A stretch of 64,000 nt of DNA from Methanobrevibacter sp. GTDB taxonomy: Archaea > Methanobacteriota > Methanobacteria > Methanobacteriales > Methanobacteriaceae. Where the stretch lies: the NCBI RefSeq assembly GCF_017409525.1, contig NZ_JAFQSO010000003.1, positions 56,596 through 120,595 of the forward strand. Reading direction: 5' to 3'. How positions within the stretch are numbered: the first letter of the stretch is position 1; each line of letters opens with the position of its first letter. Below are positions 1 through 9,200 of this stretch, piece by piece. The position numbers and the translations under genes are program-made. A model generated the notes under the pieces. The model made no database searches. It saw only the letters and a list, made by a program, of their open reading frames with translations, and was not told where the DNA came from.

Positions 1-2
1 CA

Positions 3-899
3 GATATCATAAATGATTATTATAATGAAGAAAAAATTGGCAAAAGGTTAGATATAGAATATGAGCCACAACACAGATTCATTGAATCTGGTGAAAAAGT
101 TCTCCTGTTGGTTAATGATAAAAATGAAGGTTTGTTTTTACCTTTGGAATGTAAGGTAATGTATAAACATGATAAGCATATTATAGGTAATTTACATATT
201 AATAAGGACACGGCATATGAAATAAAATTGAAATATAAGGAATTGATTATAAATAATTCAAATTTCATGTTAACATATAAAGATCTTTTTGACGATTTCA
301 TGATAAAAAATTGTAATGACATCAATATTGGTTCCCAGTTCCATACTTGGGACAATTATGCTGATTTAATTTTATCTGTTTATAATTGGAGAAATAAACT
401 GAATGATATTGTTTCATCAAATGAAAATGAATCTCAGAATTTTAAAGACGAATTTGCATTTGAATTGGCGAAGTCTGAAATTGTTGCTAAAGATCAGAAT
501 TACATCAAACAATCTTGGTTAAGCGACCCTCAAAGAATTATTAAAGCAGATTCAAAAATTTTAAAAATATATGATATTGAAAGACCAAAAGGGTCAGGTG
601 TTGATTTAACTGAAATATTTAATATTATATCAAAATATGATCCATCAATTGATTTTCAAGAATCTGCTTTTAGGAATCACATTGCCATAAAACAAATGAA
701 ATATTTAAGAAGGATATTTCTTAAAAGAAAAAATGTGCCGTTCAAATATAGGCATTTATGCGCCCAATTTTGGAAAGAACTGGAATATAAAGTTAAAAAA
801 ATGGACACTTTTAAAGTCATTGCTATTAAAAGAGGAAAATTAGTTGAACCTGTTGTTCCTTTTAAAATATATGATAATTACAAGGAATATGTAAATTAA
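3..899 (+). CDS. Unrecognised protein, C-terminal part (cut by left edge)
   Basis: The frame is open from the first full codon to the TAA at 897-899, so the gene begins outside the window. A TTG at 108 would be an internal start only, and no ribosome binding site precedes it. About 298 residues are visible. The protein is Lys/Asp/Asn/Ile-rich with no membrane segment or signal peptide and no motif I recognise; the last 80 residues are basic and look helical. It is followed by 130 bp and then an ATPase-nuclease pair on the same strand, so it may belong to the same defence-like island. That is inference from position only. Its AT-richness matches the next 8 kb and differs from the genes after 18 kb. 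Confidence 0.7.
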   Translation, partial: DIINDYYNEEKIGKRLDIEYEPQHRFIESGEKVLLLVNDKNEGLFLPLECKVMYKHDKHIIGNLHINKDTAYEIKLKYKELIINNSNFMLTYKDLFDDFMIKNCNDINIGSQFHTWDNYADLILSVYNWRNKLNDIVSSNENESQNFKDEFAFELAKSEIVAKDQNYIKQSWLSDPQRIIKADSKILKIYDIERPKGSGVDLTEIFNIISKYDPSIDFQESAFRNHIAIKQMKYLRRIFLKRKNVPFKYRHLCAQFWKELEYKVKKMDTFKVIAIKRGKLVEPVVPFKIYDNYKEYVN

Positions 900-1030
900 T
901 TATAATCTATTTTATGCATAGATTTTTATTTCAGTTAATTATTTAAGTAGAATTAAATAAACATAATGAGTAGTTATAATATAAGCATTTATTTTAGTTT
1001 ATACGATTTTTATTAAAATAAGGGGATTCC

Positions 1031-2377
1031 ATGTTATCAAATTTAAATGTAAAATTGGAAAATGTTGGGCCTATCGGGAAAGCAGATATGAATCTTGCCC
1101 AGATAAATATTATTGGTGGCCAAAATTCTACCGGTAAATCCACAGCAACTAAATTTTTGTATTCTATTTTAAGAGCTAATTCTTCAAAAAATAAAGACGT
1201 AGCATATAAGAGTATCATGAAAAAAATTGCAGAGTTAGTTTTTGATTTAAATGATTACTCTCGTAGTAATCGCATATCCATGGAGGATACTGAAGAACAA
1301 ACCCAACTTAAAGAAGATGCATTCGCTTTATTAGAAAAAATAGTTAGTGCAGATGAATTTGATGAAGCAAAAGAAGTTTTTGATGAAGTTAAAAGAAAAT
1401 ATGATAAGTTGGTTTCTAAAAATATTCTTAAAATGGATATTGAAGATCAAATCGATAAAATTGATAATTACATTGAAAAAGCCGAAACTAAACCTGAGGA
1501 AATATATTTTTCAGTAATGGAAACTCTTTTAAAACGAGAATTAAGTTTAGATTTGGGCCATTTAAATGAAGGATGTTTCACGTTCACTGGAGAGTATAAT
1601 GATTCTGAATTTAAATATGTTGTTGATTTGAATAAAGATTTTAATTTTGATATTGGTAGTGTTCTATCTAATCCTGTTGGATGGTTCCGTGTTAAAGAAG
1701 TTTATTATATGGATTCTTTTTCCATAATTGATTTACCACAAAAAGAAGGATTGCAAAATACCGACCATGCTTCTTCTTTAGCTAAAAGTTTAAGTCCAGA
1801 ATCAGATAAATCTACTGATGTTTATGATAAAGAAGATAATCCTAAACTTAGAGAGTTGGAAGAATCAATTATTGAACTTATGGGCGGTAAATTCATTTTT
1901 GATGGTAAGAAATTAGTATTCAAATCAAAATATGAAAAAATTTCTGTTATGAAAAATACTGCTTCAGGTATTAAACAATTGGGCATTATTCAAATATTAT
2001 TATCTCATCGTGCAATAGATAAGGATAGTTTCTTTATTTTAGATGAACCTGAAGTCAATTTACATCCTATATGGCAAGTTGAATTAGCTAAATTTTTAGT
2101 AAAATTATCAAAAGAATTGAATTTAACTCTTTATGTTAATTCGCATAGTCCATTTTTCATTGAAGCATTGGATCTTTATTCATCATATTATGGTTTAATT
2201 GAGAATACTCGATTTTTTTTAACTACACCTAATAATGGCAAATTCAATTTTGTCCCGATATCTCATGATAATCTTGATGTTATTTACAGGAATCTTGGTG
2301 AACCTTATGACATGTTAGATGACATTAGATTGGAATTGGAATTTGGTCCTGTGGATGATGATCTAAATGAAAACTGA
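1031..2377 (+). CDS. AAA15/OLD-like ABC-type ATPase (PtuA/AriA-like architecture)
   Basis: This is a 448-residue SMC/ABC-type ATPase. It shows a Walker A (GGQNSTGKST, residues 29-38), an ABC signature-like SGIKQLG near 311, a Walker B with catalytic Glu (ILDEPEVNLHP, about 335-347) and a switch His in NSHSP near 370. The central 150-residue segment is acidic and helical, as in the coiled-coil insertions of OLD-like ATPases. ATPases of this class sense or gate in defence systems such as Septu, PARIS and Gabija. The start has a ribosome binding site (AGGGGAT) 4 bp upstream. The next gene overlaps the end by 11 bp, implying translational coupling and a two-component system. The ATPase family is well supported; the system type is inferred. 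Confidence 0.85.
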   Translation: MLSNLNVKLENVGPIGKADMNLAQINIIGGQNSTGKSTATKFLYSILRANSSKNKDVAYKSIMKKIAELVFDLNDYSRSNRISMEDTEEQTQLKEDAFALLEKIVSADEFDEAKEVFDEVKRKYDKLVSKNILKMDIEDQIDKIDNYIEKAETKPEEIYFSVMETLLKRELSLDLGHLNEGCFTFTGEYNDSEFKYVVDLNKDFNFDIGSVLSNPVGWFRVKEVYYMDSFSIIDLPQKEGLQNTDHASSLAKSLSPESDKSTDVYDKEDNPKLRELEESIIELMGGKFIFDGKKLVFKSKYEKISVMKNTASGIKQLGIIQILLSHRAIDKDSFFILDEPEVNLHPIWQVELAKFLVKLSKELNLTLYVNSHSPFFIEALDLYSSYYGLIENTRFFLTTPNNGKFNFVPISHDNLDVIYRNLGEPYDMLDDIRLELEFGPVDDDLNEN

Positions 2378-3191
2378 TGAAGAAAAATTCATTTTATTTA
2401 TTGAAAGTTTTGAAGAATTTCACAAACCTATTTCAGAAATTTCTAAAGATAATGAAGGTGACAGAATTCTAGTGAATTCTGATTTTCCAATGTATAGTCT
2501 AGATGAGATATGTGATAATTGTACCTTATTTTATAATGATGGTAAAAAAAATCCTAAAACTTCGGATGCATTATTTTCTAAAATAGATAAGAATGGGAAT
2601 TTAATAATTCATTTTATAGAATTTAAAGGAGATAAATTTGAAGTAAAAAAAGGTAAAAAAGCTTTTAGAGAATTATTGGATCTTATTTATCGAAGAAATG
2701 AAAAATTAAATAAAGATAAAATAATTAATGAAAAAAATAAAATTAAATTAGAACAAATCTATGATAAATATGCTGACGACTTGGAATATGGTGTTAGAAT
2801 TAAATCATTTGAAACAATCTTTGAAGCTTTACCAGTAATTTATGAAAAATATTGTGATGATGAGAATATTACAGATGGAGAAAAATTTGATATTTTTGAA
2901 TTATTATATAATTCTGAGAAATATTTGTGGACTGTTGTGTATACATGTACTGCTCCCAATGAAGTCAAAGACCATATCAGGCGTTTAAGCATGCCTAATG
3001 TAAACCGTGACTTAAATGTTCCTAATTGGAATAGAGATGTTGAATCTATGGTTCCCGGTTCTTATGAATATAGATTGGAAAAACATTTTTTTAGATTAGA
3101 ATTAGCTAATGTTTTTAAAAAATGTTTTTTAGTCAATCCGGGTTATTTTAATAAATTTGTGAATAAACATTTGAATAGAACACGGAATTAA
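2367..3191 (+). CDS. Putative PD-(D/E)XK-like nuclease partner of the ATPase
   Basis: This 274-residue protein is encoded in an 11-bp overlap with the preceding ATPase. No family is recognised outright. Residues about 69-90 contain an Asp (TSDALF) followed by a hydrophobic strand ending in IEFKG, which fits the D-(15-25)-ExK core of PD-(D/E)XK nucleases. A Lys-rich segment follows, then an acidic helical region and a C-terminal part with aromatic and basic residues. There is no signal peptide or membrane segment. Adjacency to an OLD/PtuA-like ATPase suggests it is the effector of a two-gene anti-phage cassette, comparable in layout to PtuA-PtuB or AriA-AriB but with a different nuclease fold. 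The motif is visible; activity is inferred. Confidence 0.55.
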   Translation: MKTDEEKFILFIESFEEFHKPISEISKDNEGDRILVNSDFPMYSLDEICDNCTLFYNDGKKNPKTSDALFSKIDKNGNLIIHFIEFKGDKFEVKKGKKAFRELLDLIYRRNEKLNKDKIINEKNKIKLEQIYDKYADDLEYGVRIKSFETIFEALPVIYEKYCDDENITDGEKFDIFELLYNSEKYLWTVVYTCTAPNEVKDHIRRLSMPNVNRDLNVPNWNRDVESMVPGSYEYRLEKHFFRLELANVFKKCFLVNPGYFNKFVNKHLNRTRN

Positions 3192-3249
3192 GTTAGTTCA
3201 TTGATGATTTCTGTGATATTCAATAATTAAATTTTATCAAAGTAAATAT

Positions 3250-3516
3250 TTATTCTAAATTTTTTATTACATCATCACCTTTATCAGTTAGTCTATACAA
3301 TCTACCTTTTCTAACTTCGGGATTAATACATTCAACTAGCTCATGTGCTTTCAGTTCGGCTAATACTTATGAAATATGATTTGTTCTGATTCCAGAATCA
3401 TTAGCTATTGCAGCAGGTATTTTAACATCACATTCTAAAGACTTCATCACTTTTTCCCTATATTTTGAGATTTGCACATAGCTAATTTCTGTTAACATTT
3501 CATCCGATAATTCCAT
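3250..3516 (-). pseudogene. Winged-helix regulator, nonsense-mutated copy
   Basis: The frame encodes 88 codons matching the intact regulator at 13251-13517 over its full length, beginning MELSDEML and ending with IKNLE. Codon 50 is TAA (complement of 3367-3369) where the intact copy has AAA in the recognition-helix region (NHVSKVL), so translation stops in the middle of the helix-turn-helix. The fold is an ArsR/MarR-like wing domain. Just upstream on the same strand is the end of another decayed gene, and the same gene end precedes the intact copy, so the two loci are copies of one ancestral segment. Confidence 0.85.
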
Positions 3517-3524
3517 GATATCCC

Positions 3525-4010
3525 TTATGAACTTCTTACAAAATAAATTGTATCGTTATCATAGCTACTTAATGCATCATATGTTGCCTGTACCATGATG
3601 TTTGACTCTGAAGGCACAATCATATTAACGACATGTGTTATTTCATCTTGTTCAAAATTACAATCTCCAAAATCTATGCAGTTCTGAGATTCAGGATACA
3701 TTTCCACTTCAGACATTTGCCTATAGACTCTAATGTAATCAGTATCTTCATTATTTTGAAGATTAACGATTGATAATCGTCTTAAGCCATGACCTTCAAC
3801 TGGATTGCATTCACCGTCATTGTCAATGTAGATTCTTGTATTAGGCAATATGTCTTCAGCTATTGGTCTTTTGAGTTTCAATCTGAAAACATCTCCTAAT
3901 ACGGCCACAGCAACTAATGTTAATCCTGATGTTTTAACCTAGACTTTACCTAAAAGATAACCAAAGGCCAATTCTCCTGCTTGAGCTTTTCTAACAATTG
4001 TATGTTCCAT
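3525..4010 (-). pseudogene. Decayed gene of unknown function (in-frame TAG)
   Basis: An ATG at 4010 lies 3 bp after the stop of the preceding small gene, the spacing expected in a compact operon. Reading on gives 161 codons to the stop at 3525, interrupted at codon 24 by TAG (complement of 3939-3941). Downstream of the stop the frame remains clean: a hydrophobic stretch, then an Asp/Asn-rich beta-like region ending in YFVRSS. No family is recognised. Size and operon packing would fit a small virion or conjugation structural protein, but this is only a guess. The last residues recur as a remnant at 13525-13560. Confidence 0.6.
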
Positions 4011-4013
4011 AGT

Positions 4014-4214
4014 TTAGGACATATCTAAAGTTACCATATCGCCGATTGCACATTGATTGGAACAAATCCAAGCCGTATGTTCATCATTAACGTATGTCCT
4101 TTCGTCCTCATCTAAAAGGCAAGCTATTACATCCATTTTCTCTATATGTTCAAGGCCTGTTGGATATCCACGGCCATGTCCAATTGTTGAATTAACATCA
4201 TAATTTATAATCAT
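4014..4214 (-). CDS. Small hypothetical protein in the decayed cluster
   Basis: This 66-residue frame starts at ATG 4214, chosen because a G-rich binding site (GGGGGTG) lies 7 bp upstream; a longer open frame extends to 4280 and beyond without such a site. The product is acidic, begins MIINYDVN and has two Cys within six residues (CSNQC) near the C-terminus. No family is recognised. It sits between two genes that both contain in-frame stops, so although this frame is intact it is probably not part of a working operon. The seven-G run upstream is a likely slippage site and could mark a fusion to the longer frame. Confidence 0.4.
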   Translation of the reverse strand: MIINYDVNSTIGHGRGYPTGLEHIEKMDVIACLLDEDERTYVNDEHTAWICSNQCAIGDMVTLDMS

Positions 4215-4343
4215 TTTAAAACACCCCCCCAAATTATGGTTAATTATTTTATATGGAATATGAAGTCCAGTATCATCCATATCTTCATCATTAGCGTCCC
4301 CTATTAACGTTGAGCCTTTGTAAGCTTTATTGTATTCATGATT

Positions 4344-5390
4344 TCATTTATATAATCGAGTGCTGGTTTTATCTCTTTTGGTTACTGTTACTTGAGGAAT
4401 TCCATTAGCTACGAATAATGGTGATGGAAATATTATTAACCATTTTAAATCAACATAATTGAAATATTCAAAGTCCGTTGTAGCAGACAATGTTGGAGAG
4501 ACTTCAATCGCTGCATAATTGGATTGATAAATTTTAGTTGGATTATTTCTGCTGAATTCTTCAAGATAATCTGATGTATTAGATGTTCCTGTTCCCACAC
4601 AATCATGAAAATGATATTGTTTCCAGTTTCCCTCTTCATCACTTCCCTGATTGTAAGCATCAAAACTGGCTAATACTAAAGTCTTAGCACTAGTGAACAT
4701 ACAATAATCTTTTTCCCCACTCCAATAGTTGACAGTAGCTTTTACATTAGACTCATCAGGTGAGAGTGTTCCATCAATTTGCATCATGATACCTCCAATG
4801 GTTGAACCATGATATGTTTCATTATCATTAACAAAAACATTTCTGTTAATATATTTGAATCTGGCTACAACAACACGATTGTTGGTTAATGGTTGACCTG
4901 AGGAAAATGGGGTAAACCAATCAGTTGGAGAAGTTCCTTCAAGGTTAGGAACAAATCTAGCTCTAAGAAAATGGCTTCCATCTGTTGAGTCATTGTTTGA
5001 TGATAAACCTGAGTAGTTCATGAAAAATTGTGAGTATGTATCAGAATTTGCATCAAACATTAACACTTCATTACCAGTTGACAAAGTACTTGAGAATATT
5101 GTTCCTGTATCATGGACGTCCAGCAATAGCTTTGTGGTTTGTGAAATCTGGCCAACAGGAACTCTTTCAAGTATTGCTGCGCCTTGCGACCCCTAATCTG
5201 GAATGTATAATACTTGACATTCTTTATTGTTTGAGGTTTTAATCTTCAGGTTTTTCAAATCACTTCTGAAATGATTGGAGAAAGAACTGCTTGCTAAATT
5301 ATCCAAGAAGATATAATCATAGCTTGATGAATACTGCTCCTTTGGTTGAAATTGCCCATGACAATATTGATTTGTAATTTTTTCTACGTG
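4344..5390 (-). pseudogene. Decayed beta-rich structural-like gene (in-frame TAG, no start)
   Basis: The open frame runs from about 5390 to 4344 but contains TAG (complement of 5193-5195) and lacks a start codon at its upstream end, where TGA precedes it. The remaining 260 codons after 5126 are intact. The product is rich in Ser, Thr, Asn, Tyr and Phe with few charges, the composition of beta-sandwich surface or tail-fibre-like proteins. There is no membrane anchor or signal peptide. It is the largest member of a minus-strand series (3525-6495) with stops in at least three genes, so I read it as part of a decayed provirus or integrated element. No family is recognised. Confidence 0.55.
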
Positions 5391-5623
5391 TCATGAGTAA
5401 TATTTTATTATCTATTTTATATAATATTTATAATAAAAAATATAATATTAAAAAGAAGTTTAGAAAAAGAAATATAAAAGCATCATTGGGAATAGAATAA
5501 AATTTTTAAAAAAGGAAAATAAATATGTTAAATAAGTAAAAAAGAAAAAATAGCAAGTGTTTAAATTGAATGTTACATTAAGTAATATTCAAAACCTAAA
5601 GGAAAAAATTAAGAGGGTTAAAA

Positions 5624-5800
5624 ATGAAAGCTTGTACTGTTTGTAAATATATTTCAGATAATGATTATTGTGAACGATGTGGAAATCCAACTTCTGATAA
5701 TTGGAGCGGTCTTTTAATAATAATTGACCCTGAGAATTCTGAATTGGCTCGCGAATCAAATATTAAACATCCGGGATGCTATTGCTTAAGAGTAAGATAG
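5624..5800 (+). CDS. spt4: Transcription elongation factor Spt4 (RpoE'')
   Basis: This 58-residue protein matches archaeal Spt4 along its whole length. Two Cys pairs form the zinc ribbon (CTVC at 4-7, CERC at 16-19), followed by the diagnostic SDNWSGLLIIIDP segment and an SELA...PGCYCLRVR C-terminus. Spt4 pairs with Spt5 to keep RNA polymerase processive. A binding site (GAGGGTT) lies 5 bp before ATG 5624. Archaeal spt4 normally follows rpoE' in a core transcription operon. Here it stands alone between decayed minus-strand genes, so it is either an extra copy carried by the element or the only copy, displaced. The family call is strong; which of these holds cannot be seen in this window. Confidence 0.9.
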   Translation: MKACTVCKYISDNDYCERCGNPTSDNWSGLLIIIDPENSELARESNIKHPGCYCLRVR

Positions 5801-5867
5801 AACTTTTATTGTGTCACGTTTTGATGCAGAAATAAACAAATATATACTCAATGAGCTTTAAAAGCCG

Positions 5868-5990
5868 TTAGGCAATACTAGTTGGGCATAGATTACCGGA
5901 GTTTGTAGGGTTGCGACCTCCTTGAGTTGAACCGTCATTACTAGCTTCAATTTTAATTCTTCTTTCAGCTAGTTTTTCCATTAATTCCAT
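5868..5990 (-). CDS. 40-residue hypothetical ORF
   Basis: A short intact frame starts at ATG 5990, preceded by GGTGAT at a 6-bp spacing. It encodes 40 residues: a charged helix (MELMEKLAERRIKIEA) followed by a Gly/Asn/Ser-rich tail ending PTSIA. It lies 7 bp beyond the stop of the decayed gene at 5998-6495 on the same strand, so it would be the next gene in that series. It may be the start of a longer gene that was truncated, since the strong binding site is conserved but the product is tiny. No function is assigned. Confidence 0.3.
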   Translation of the reverse strand: MELMEKLAERRIKIEASNDGSTQGGRNPTNSGNLCPTSIA

Positions 5991-5997
5991 ATCAACA

Positions 5998-6495
5998 TCA
6001 CCAATCGTCATTAAATTCTTTTTTCAGTCTGTAACCGTGTGATTCTATTTCTAAAAATATAGGTTTAATTTATTTGCCAATGCTTTTATCCCAGCGTTGC
6101 ACAGGTTTGATTAGGTCTTCTCCATCAACCATTCCGTCCTGCAAAATATTTTTAACAATCTGGCTGATGTCAATTTTTCTGGCTCATAAAATTAAAGTTA
6201 GTTTCTGCTCTTGAGATAGCTTATTATCCTTATCTAAAAGTACAATATTAACATTAGCTTTATCAATTCTGTTTTTCAAGATGACTAAAGTATAACAGTC
6301 AAGTTTAACAGCATATTTCGCATTAGCTATTGTCTTGTTGATTACAGGAGGAAGTGCATCTGGAAGATCTAGACCCGTATTTGTTCCATCAGTTCTAGGC
6401 TGTCTTTCATCCTCTTCCCAATAGTTGCGTTTAGTGTTGTACTGTTCCACACGATTATTCAGTAATCTGGTTTTAATATAATCAGTAAGTCCCAT
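5998..6495 (-). pseudogene. Decayed gene of unknown function (two in-frame stops)
   Basis: The gene starts at ATG 6495 (MGLTDYIKTRLL), with GGGAGAATTAA upstream as binding site. The first 103 codons are open to a TGA at 6184. The same frame then continues coherently (ARKIDISQIV...) through a TAA at 6070-6072 to a TGA at 5998, giving 165 codons with two internal stops. A start of this form at the head of a minus-strand series suggests it was the first gene of the decayed element. No family is recognised with confidence; phage structural proteins are one possibility. Confidence 0.6.
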
Positions 6496-6654
6496 TTAAT
6501 TCTCCCATCATTTTTAATTTTTACATAAACATATATTTATTATGTTATTTATTATATTATTTATATAAAATTTATAATAAATTATTGGTTCTAAAATTAG
6601 ACATATATTCAAATAATGATAATTAATGATTTTCACTTCTTTAAGAATCATAGG

Positions 6655-6665
6655 AAAATATATAT
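6655..6665 (+). promoter_or_regulatory. TATA box for a leaderless KAP transcript
   Basis: An AAAATATATAT box is centred about 30 bp before the ATG at 6690, and no ribosome binding site lies between. In archaea transcription starts about 25 bp after the TATA centre, so the mRNA would begin at or next to the start codon. Confidence 0.5.
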
Positions 6666-6689
6666 GAATTTGTTAATAAAATCACCAAT

Positions 6690-8792
6690 ATGAATAAACC
6701 CAACCCCCGTGAAAAAATTGATTTCACATTTACAAACGAAAAGCCTATTGAAAGCGTAACAGAGGATAAAAAAGGATTAAATATAAATAATTATGCAGAA
6801 TATTTGGCGAAGAATATTGAAAATTACTTTAAATACAATCAAGATAGTATTACAATAGGTTTAATGGGAGAATGGGGTTCAGGTAAAACATCAATATTAA
6901 ATTTAACCGAAAAATTTCTTGAAAATAGTGATGTTAAAGTGATGAAGTTCAATCCATGGATTTATTCCTCATACAATCAATTAATAGAACAATTCTTTGA
7001 TGAGCTTATTAAACAATTTTATAGTGAAAAAAATTTTACTTTAGGAAATAATATAAGAGAGTATTGGCTTAAGATTAATAAATCTGATTTAGCTAAGAAA
7101 ACATTTATACATTTAATTGCCTCAAAGAGCAATACAATTGCTAATATTTTAAATGATTTATTTAAATATGATTCAAAAGAAAAATCATTAGAAAAACTAA
7201 AAAATGACATTAATACCAAACTTCTTGATTATAAAATTGTTTGTATTATTGATGATTTAGATAGAGTAAGCACTACAGAGATTCATGAAATGTTTAAATT
7301 AATTAAAATAATGGCTGATTTTAATAATATAATTTACATTCTTTCATTTGACAAAAAAATAATTGCAAAATCATTAGACGATGAGTATATTGATGGTGAA
7401 AAATATATTGAAAAAATTATCAATATGGCATTAGACGTTCCATTAGCAACAGACTTAGAATTAAAAAATATACTAATTGATGGTTTGACTACACTATCTG
7501 AAAAACATGAGATTGAATTAGATGAAGATAGATTAAATAAGATTTTAGATAAATGGGATTATGAAACCAAAAAAAGATACGGAATACTCTATTTTTTTAA
7601 AACAATACGGGACATCAAACGATTTAATAATCTTTTAGAATTTAACATTGAATTAATAAAAAATGAAGTGAATTTTGAAGATTTTATTGGAATAACCGCA
7701 ATTCAAATTTTTAAACCTGAAATATATGAGAAAATCAAATATAATGAATCATTACTTGTTAAATATTCAATTTCAAAAAATGAATACTCATCTAACCTCG
7801 AAATTGCTAAAACTGAACAACAAGAATTTGAAAACATAGTTGAAGATAATGATAATTTAAATCATATCTTAAAAACATTGTTTCCAAAAATGCGTTTTAT
7901 ATATAACATTCGATTCATTTCAGATTATTCTTCAGAATATGATGAAAAATTATTAATATGCCATCCAAATCATTTTAAAACATACTTTAAATTAAATCCT
8001 ATTGTTAAAAAAATTACTGAAGACGAAATTTCATTAATTACAATTTATATAAATTCTAAAAAGAAACAAGAAATATTGGACGAATTTAAAAAATTAGATG
8101 AAGAAGATAAACTAAATACTTTCTTTGAAGTATTACACAATAGACTTGATAATATTAAAGAACCTGAATTCTTCTTAAAATTAATTTTTTCTTTAGATAA
8201 AAAATTAAATGAAAAGATTTTTAATAATAGTAGATTTATATTAAAAAAAATCTGTTTAATATTAATTATTAAGATTAATTCAAAAAATAGATTTGAAATT
8301 TTAAAAAATGAATATTATAATATGGATAACCTTAATTTCCTTTTTGAATTATTAATTCATGTTAAAAAACATAATAATGGTCTTGGTTTAAAAAATGAAG
8401 CGATTTTAACTGAAACTGAAATAACTGAATTAGAAAATATCATAAAAGACAAATATATAATAATGCTTAAAAAACATTTAAATTACGTTATAAACAATTT
8501 ATTTACTGTGTTCGAATTAGGAACAAACTTAAAATTAGAAAATGAATTTAAAAATGCAATTAATAATCTAATTTCTACAAAAGAAGGATTGATGGACTTT
8601 TTAAAATCATATATGTATCCAGATATGGATCAGTTTTTAGAATCTGAAATTAAAAATGCATCTCATTTTTCAGATATGGAAATAATTAAAGAACGGATAG
8701 ATGAAAATTATGATGAAATAAAAGATGTATTTGAAGTTAAGAAATTTTTGAAAGAATATGAAATGTGGAAAACTGACAACCTGACCTGCTGA
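6690..8792 (+). CDS. KAP-family P-loop NTPase
   Basis: This is a 700-residue KAP-type NTPase (the PifA/Kidins220 family). Walker A is GEWGSGKTS at about 60-68, followed by the family-typical FNPWIYSSYNQL. Walker B is CIIDDLDRV near 181-191, followed by EIHEMFKLIK and SFDKKIIAKSLDD. The C-terminal 350 residues are Lys/Asn/Glu-rich and helical with no known domain. The four-helix membrane insert found in some KAP proteins is not visible, so this looks like a soluble member. Bacterial KAP proteins such as PifA exclude phages, so a defence role is plausible. The gene stands alone, is very AT-rich and appears leaderless. The last codons (after KTDN) are less AT-rich than the rest. Confidence 0.85.
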   Translation: MNKPNPREKIDFTFTNEKPIESVTEDKKGLNINNYAEYLAKNIENYFKYNQDSITIGLMGEWGSGKTSILNLTEKFLENSDVKVMKFNPWIYSSYNQLIEQFFDELIKQFYSEKNFTLGNNIREYWLKINKSDLAKKTFIHLIASKSNTIANILNDLFKYDSKEKSLEKLKNDINTKLLDYKIVCIIDDLDRVSTTEIHEMFKLIKIMADFNNIIYILSFDKKIIAKSLDDEYIDGEKYIEKIINMALDVPLATDLELKNILIDGLTTLSEKHEIELDEDRLNKILDKWDYETKKRYGILYFFKTIRDIKRFNNLLEFNIELIKNEVNFEDFIGITAIQIFKPEIYEKIKYNESLLVKYSISKNEYSSNLEIAKTEQQEFENIVEDNDNLNHILKTLFPKMRFIYNIRFISDYSSEYDEKLLICHPNHFKTYFKLNPIVKKITEDEISLITIYINSKKKQEILDEFKKLDEEDKLNTFFEVLHNRLDNIKEPEFFLKLIFSLDKKLNEKIFNNSRFILKKICLILIIKINSKNRFEILKNEYYNMDNLNFLFELLIHVKKHNNGLGLKNEAILTETEITELENIIKDKYIIMLKKHLNYVINNLFTVFELGTNLKLENEFKNAINNLISTKEGLMDFLKSYMYPDMDQFLESEIKNASHFSDMEIIKERIDENYDEIKDVFEVKKFLKEYEMWKTDNLTC

Positions 8793-9200
8793 TGAGATTC
8801 AACAAACTTCATTATATTAATCCACTACAAATATTAAGTTTCAATATGGCTTAGAATATAATTGATAAGTTTTTAATTTCTTTTTTATTTTAACCATATT
8901 ATTTTGCATCTATGGAAATCATCATTTTGATATACACCTAAGCAACTTTTTATTGAAATGTTATAACCAACTAATAATGGGACTTCATCCACAAATTTAA
9001 TTGGGCATCGCAATCAAAAGATTATTGTAAAAAAGGTAAGTGAAACCACATAAGTAACTGATATTTAAGTGATATATGATGATACAACCAGCTCTTAATT
9101 GATTGTTATAATATTCCTCTGCAATAACATGAAATCATATTCAAGTTAATTCGCTGTTTTTTTTTAAAAAAAATAGGGCTTTGATATAATTAGGAAAAAT
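8793..9200. other. Intergenic stretch, no gene seen
   Basis: About 400 bp between the KAP gene and the left end of the insertion sequence. It is AT-rich, has no convincing frame on either strand, and ends with a T9-A8 tract near 9160. I see no tRNA, attachment site or repeat in it. Confidence 0.5.

Noticed and set aside
108..899. A TTG at 108 as the true start of the first gene
   Set aside because: The frame is open to the left edge and no ribosome binding site precedes the TTG; the gene is better read as cut by the window.
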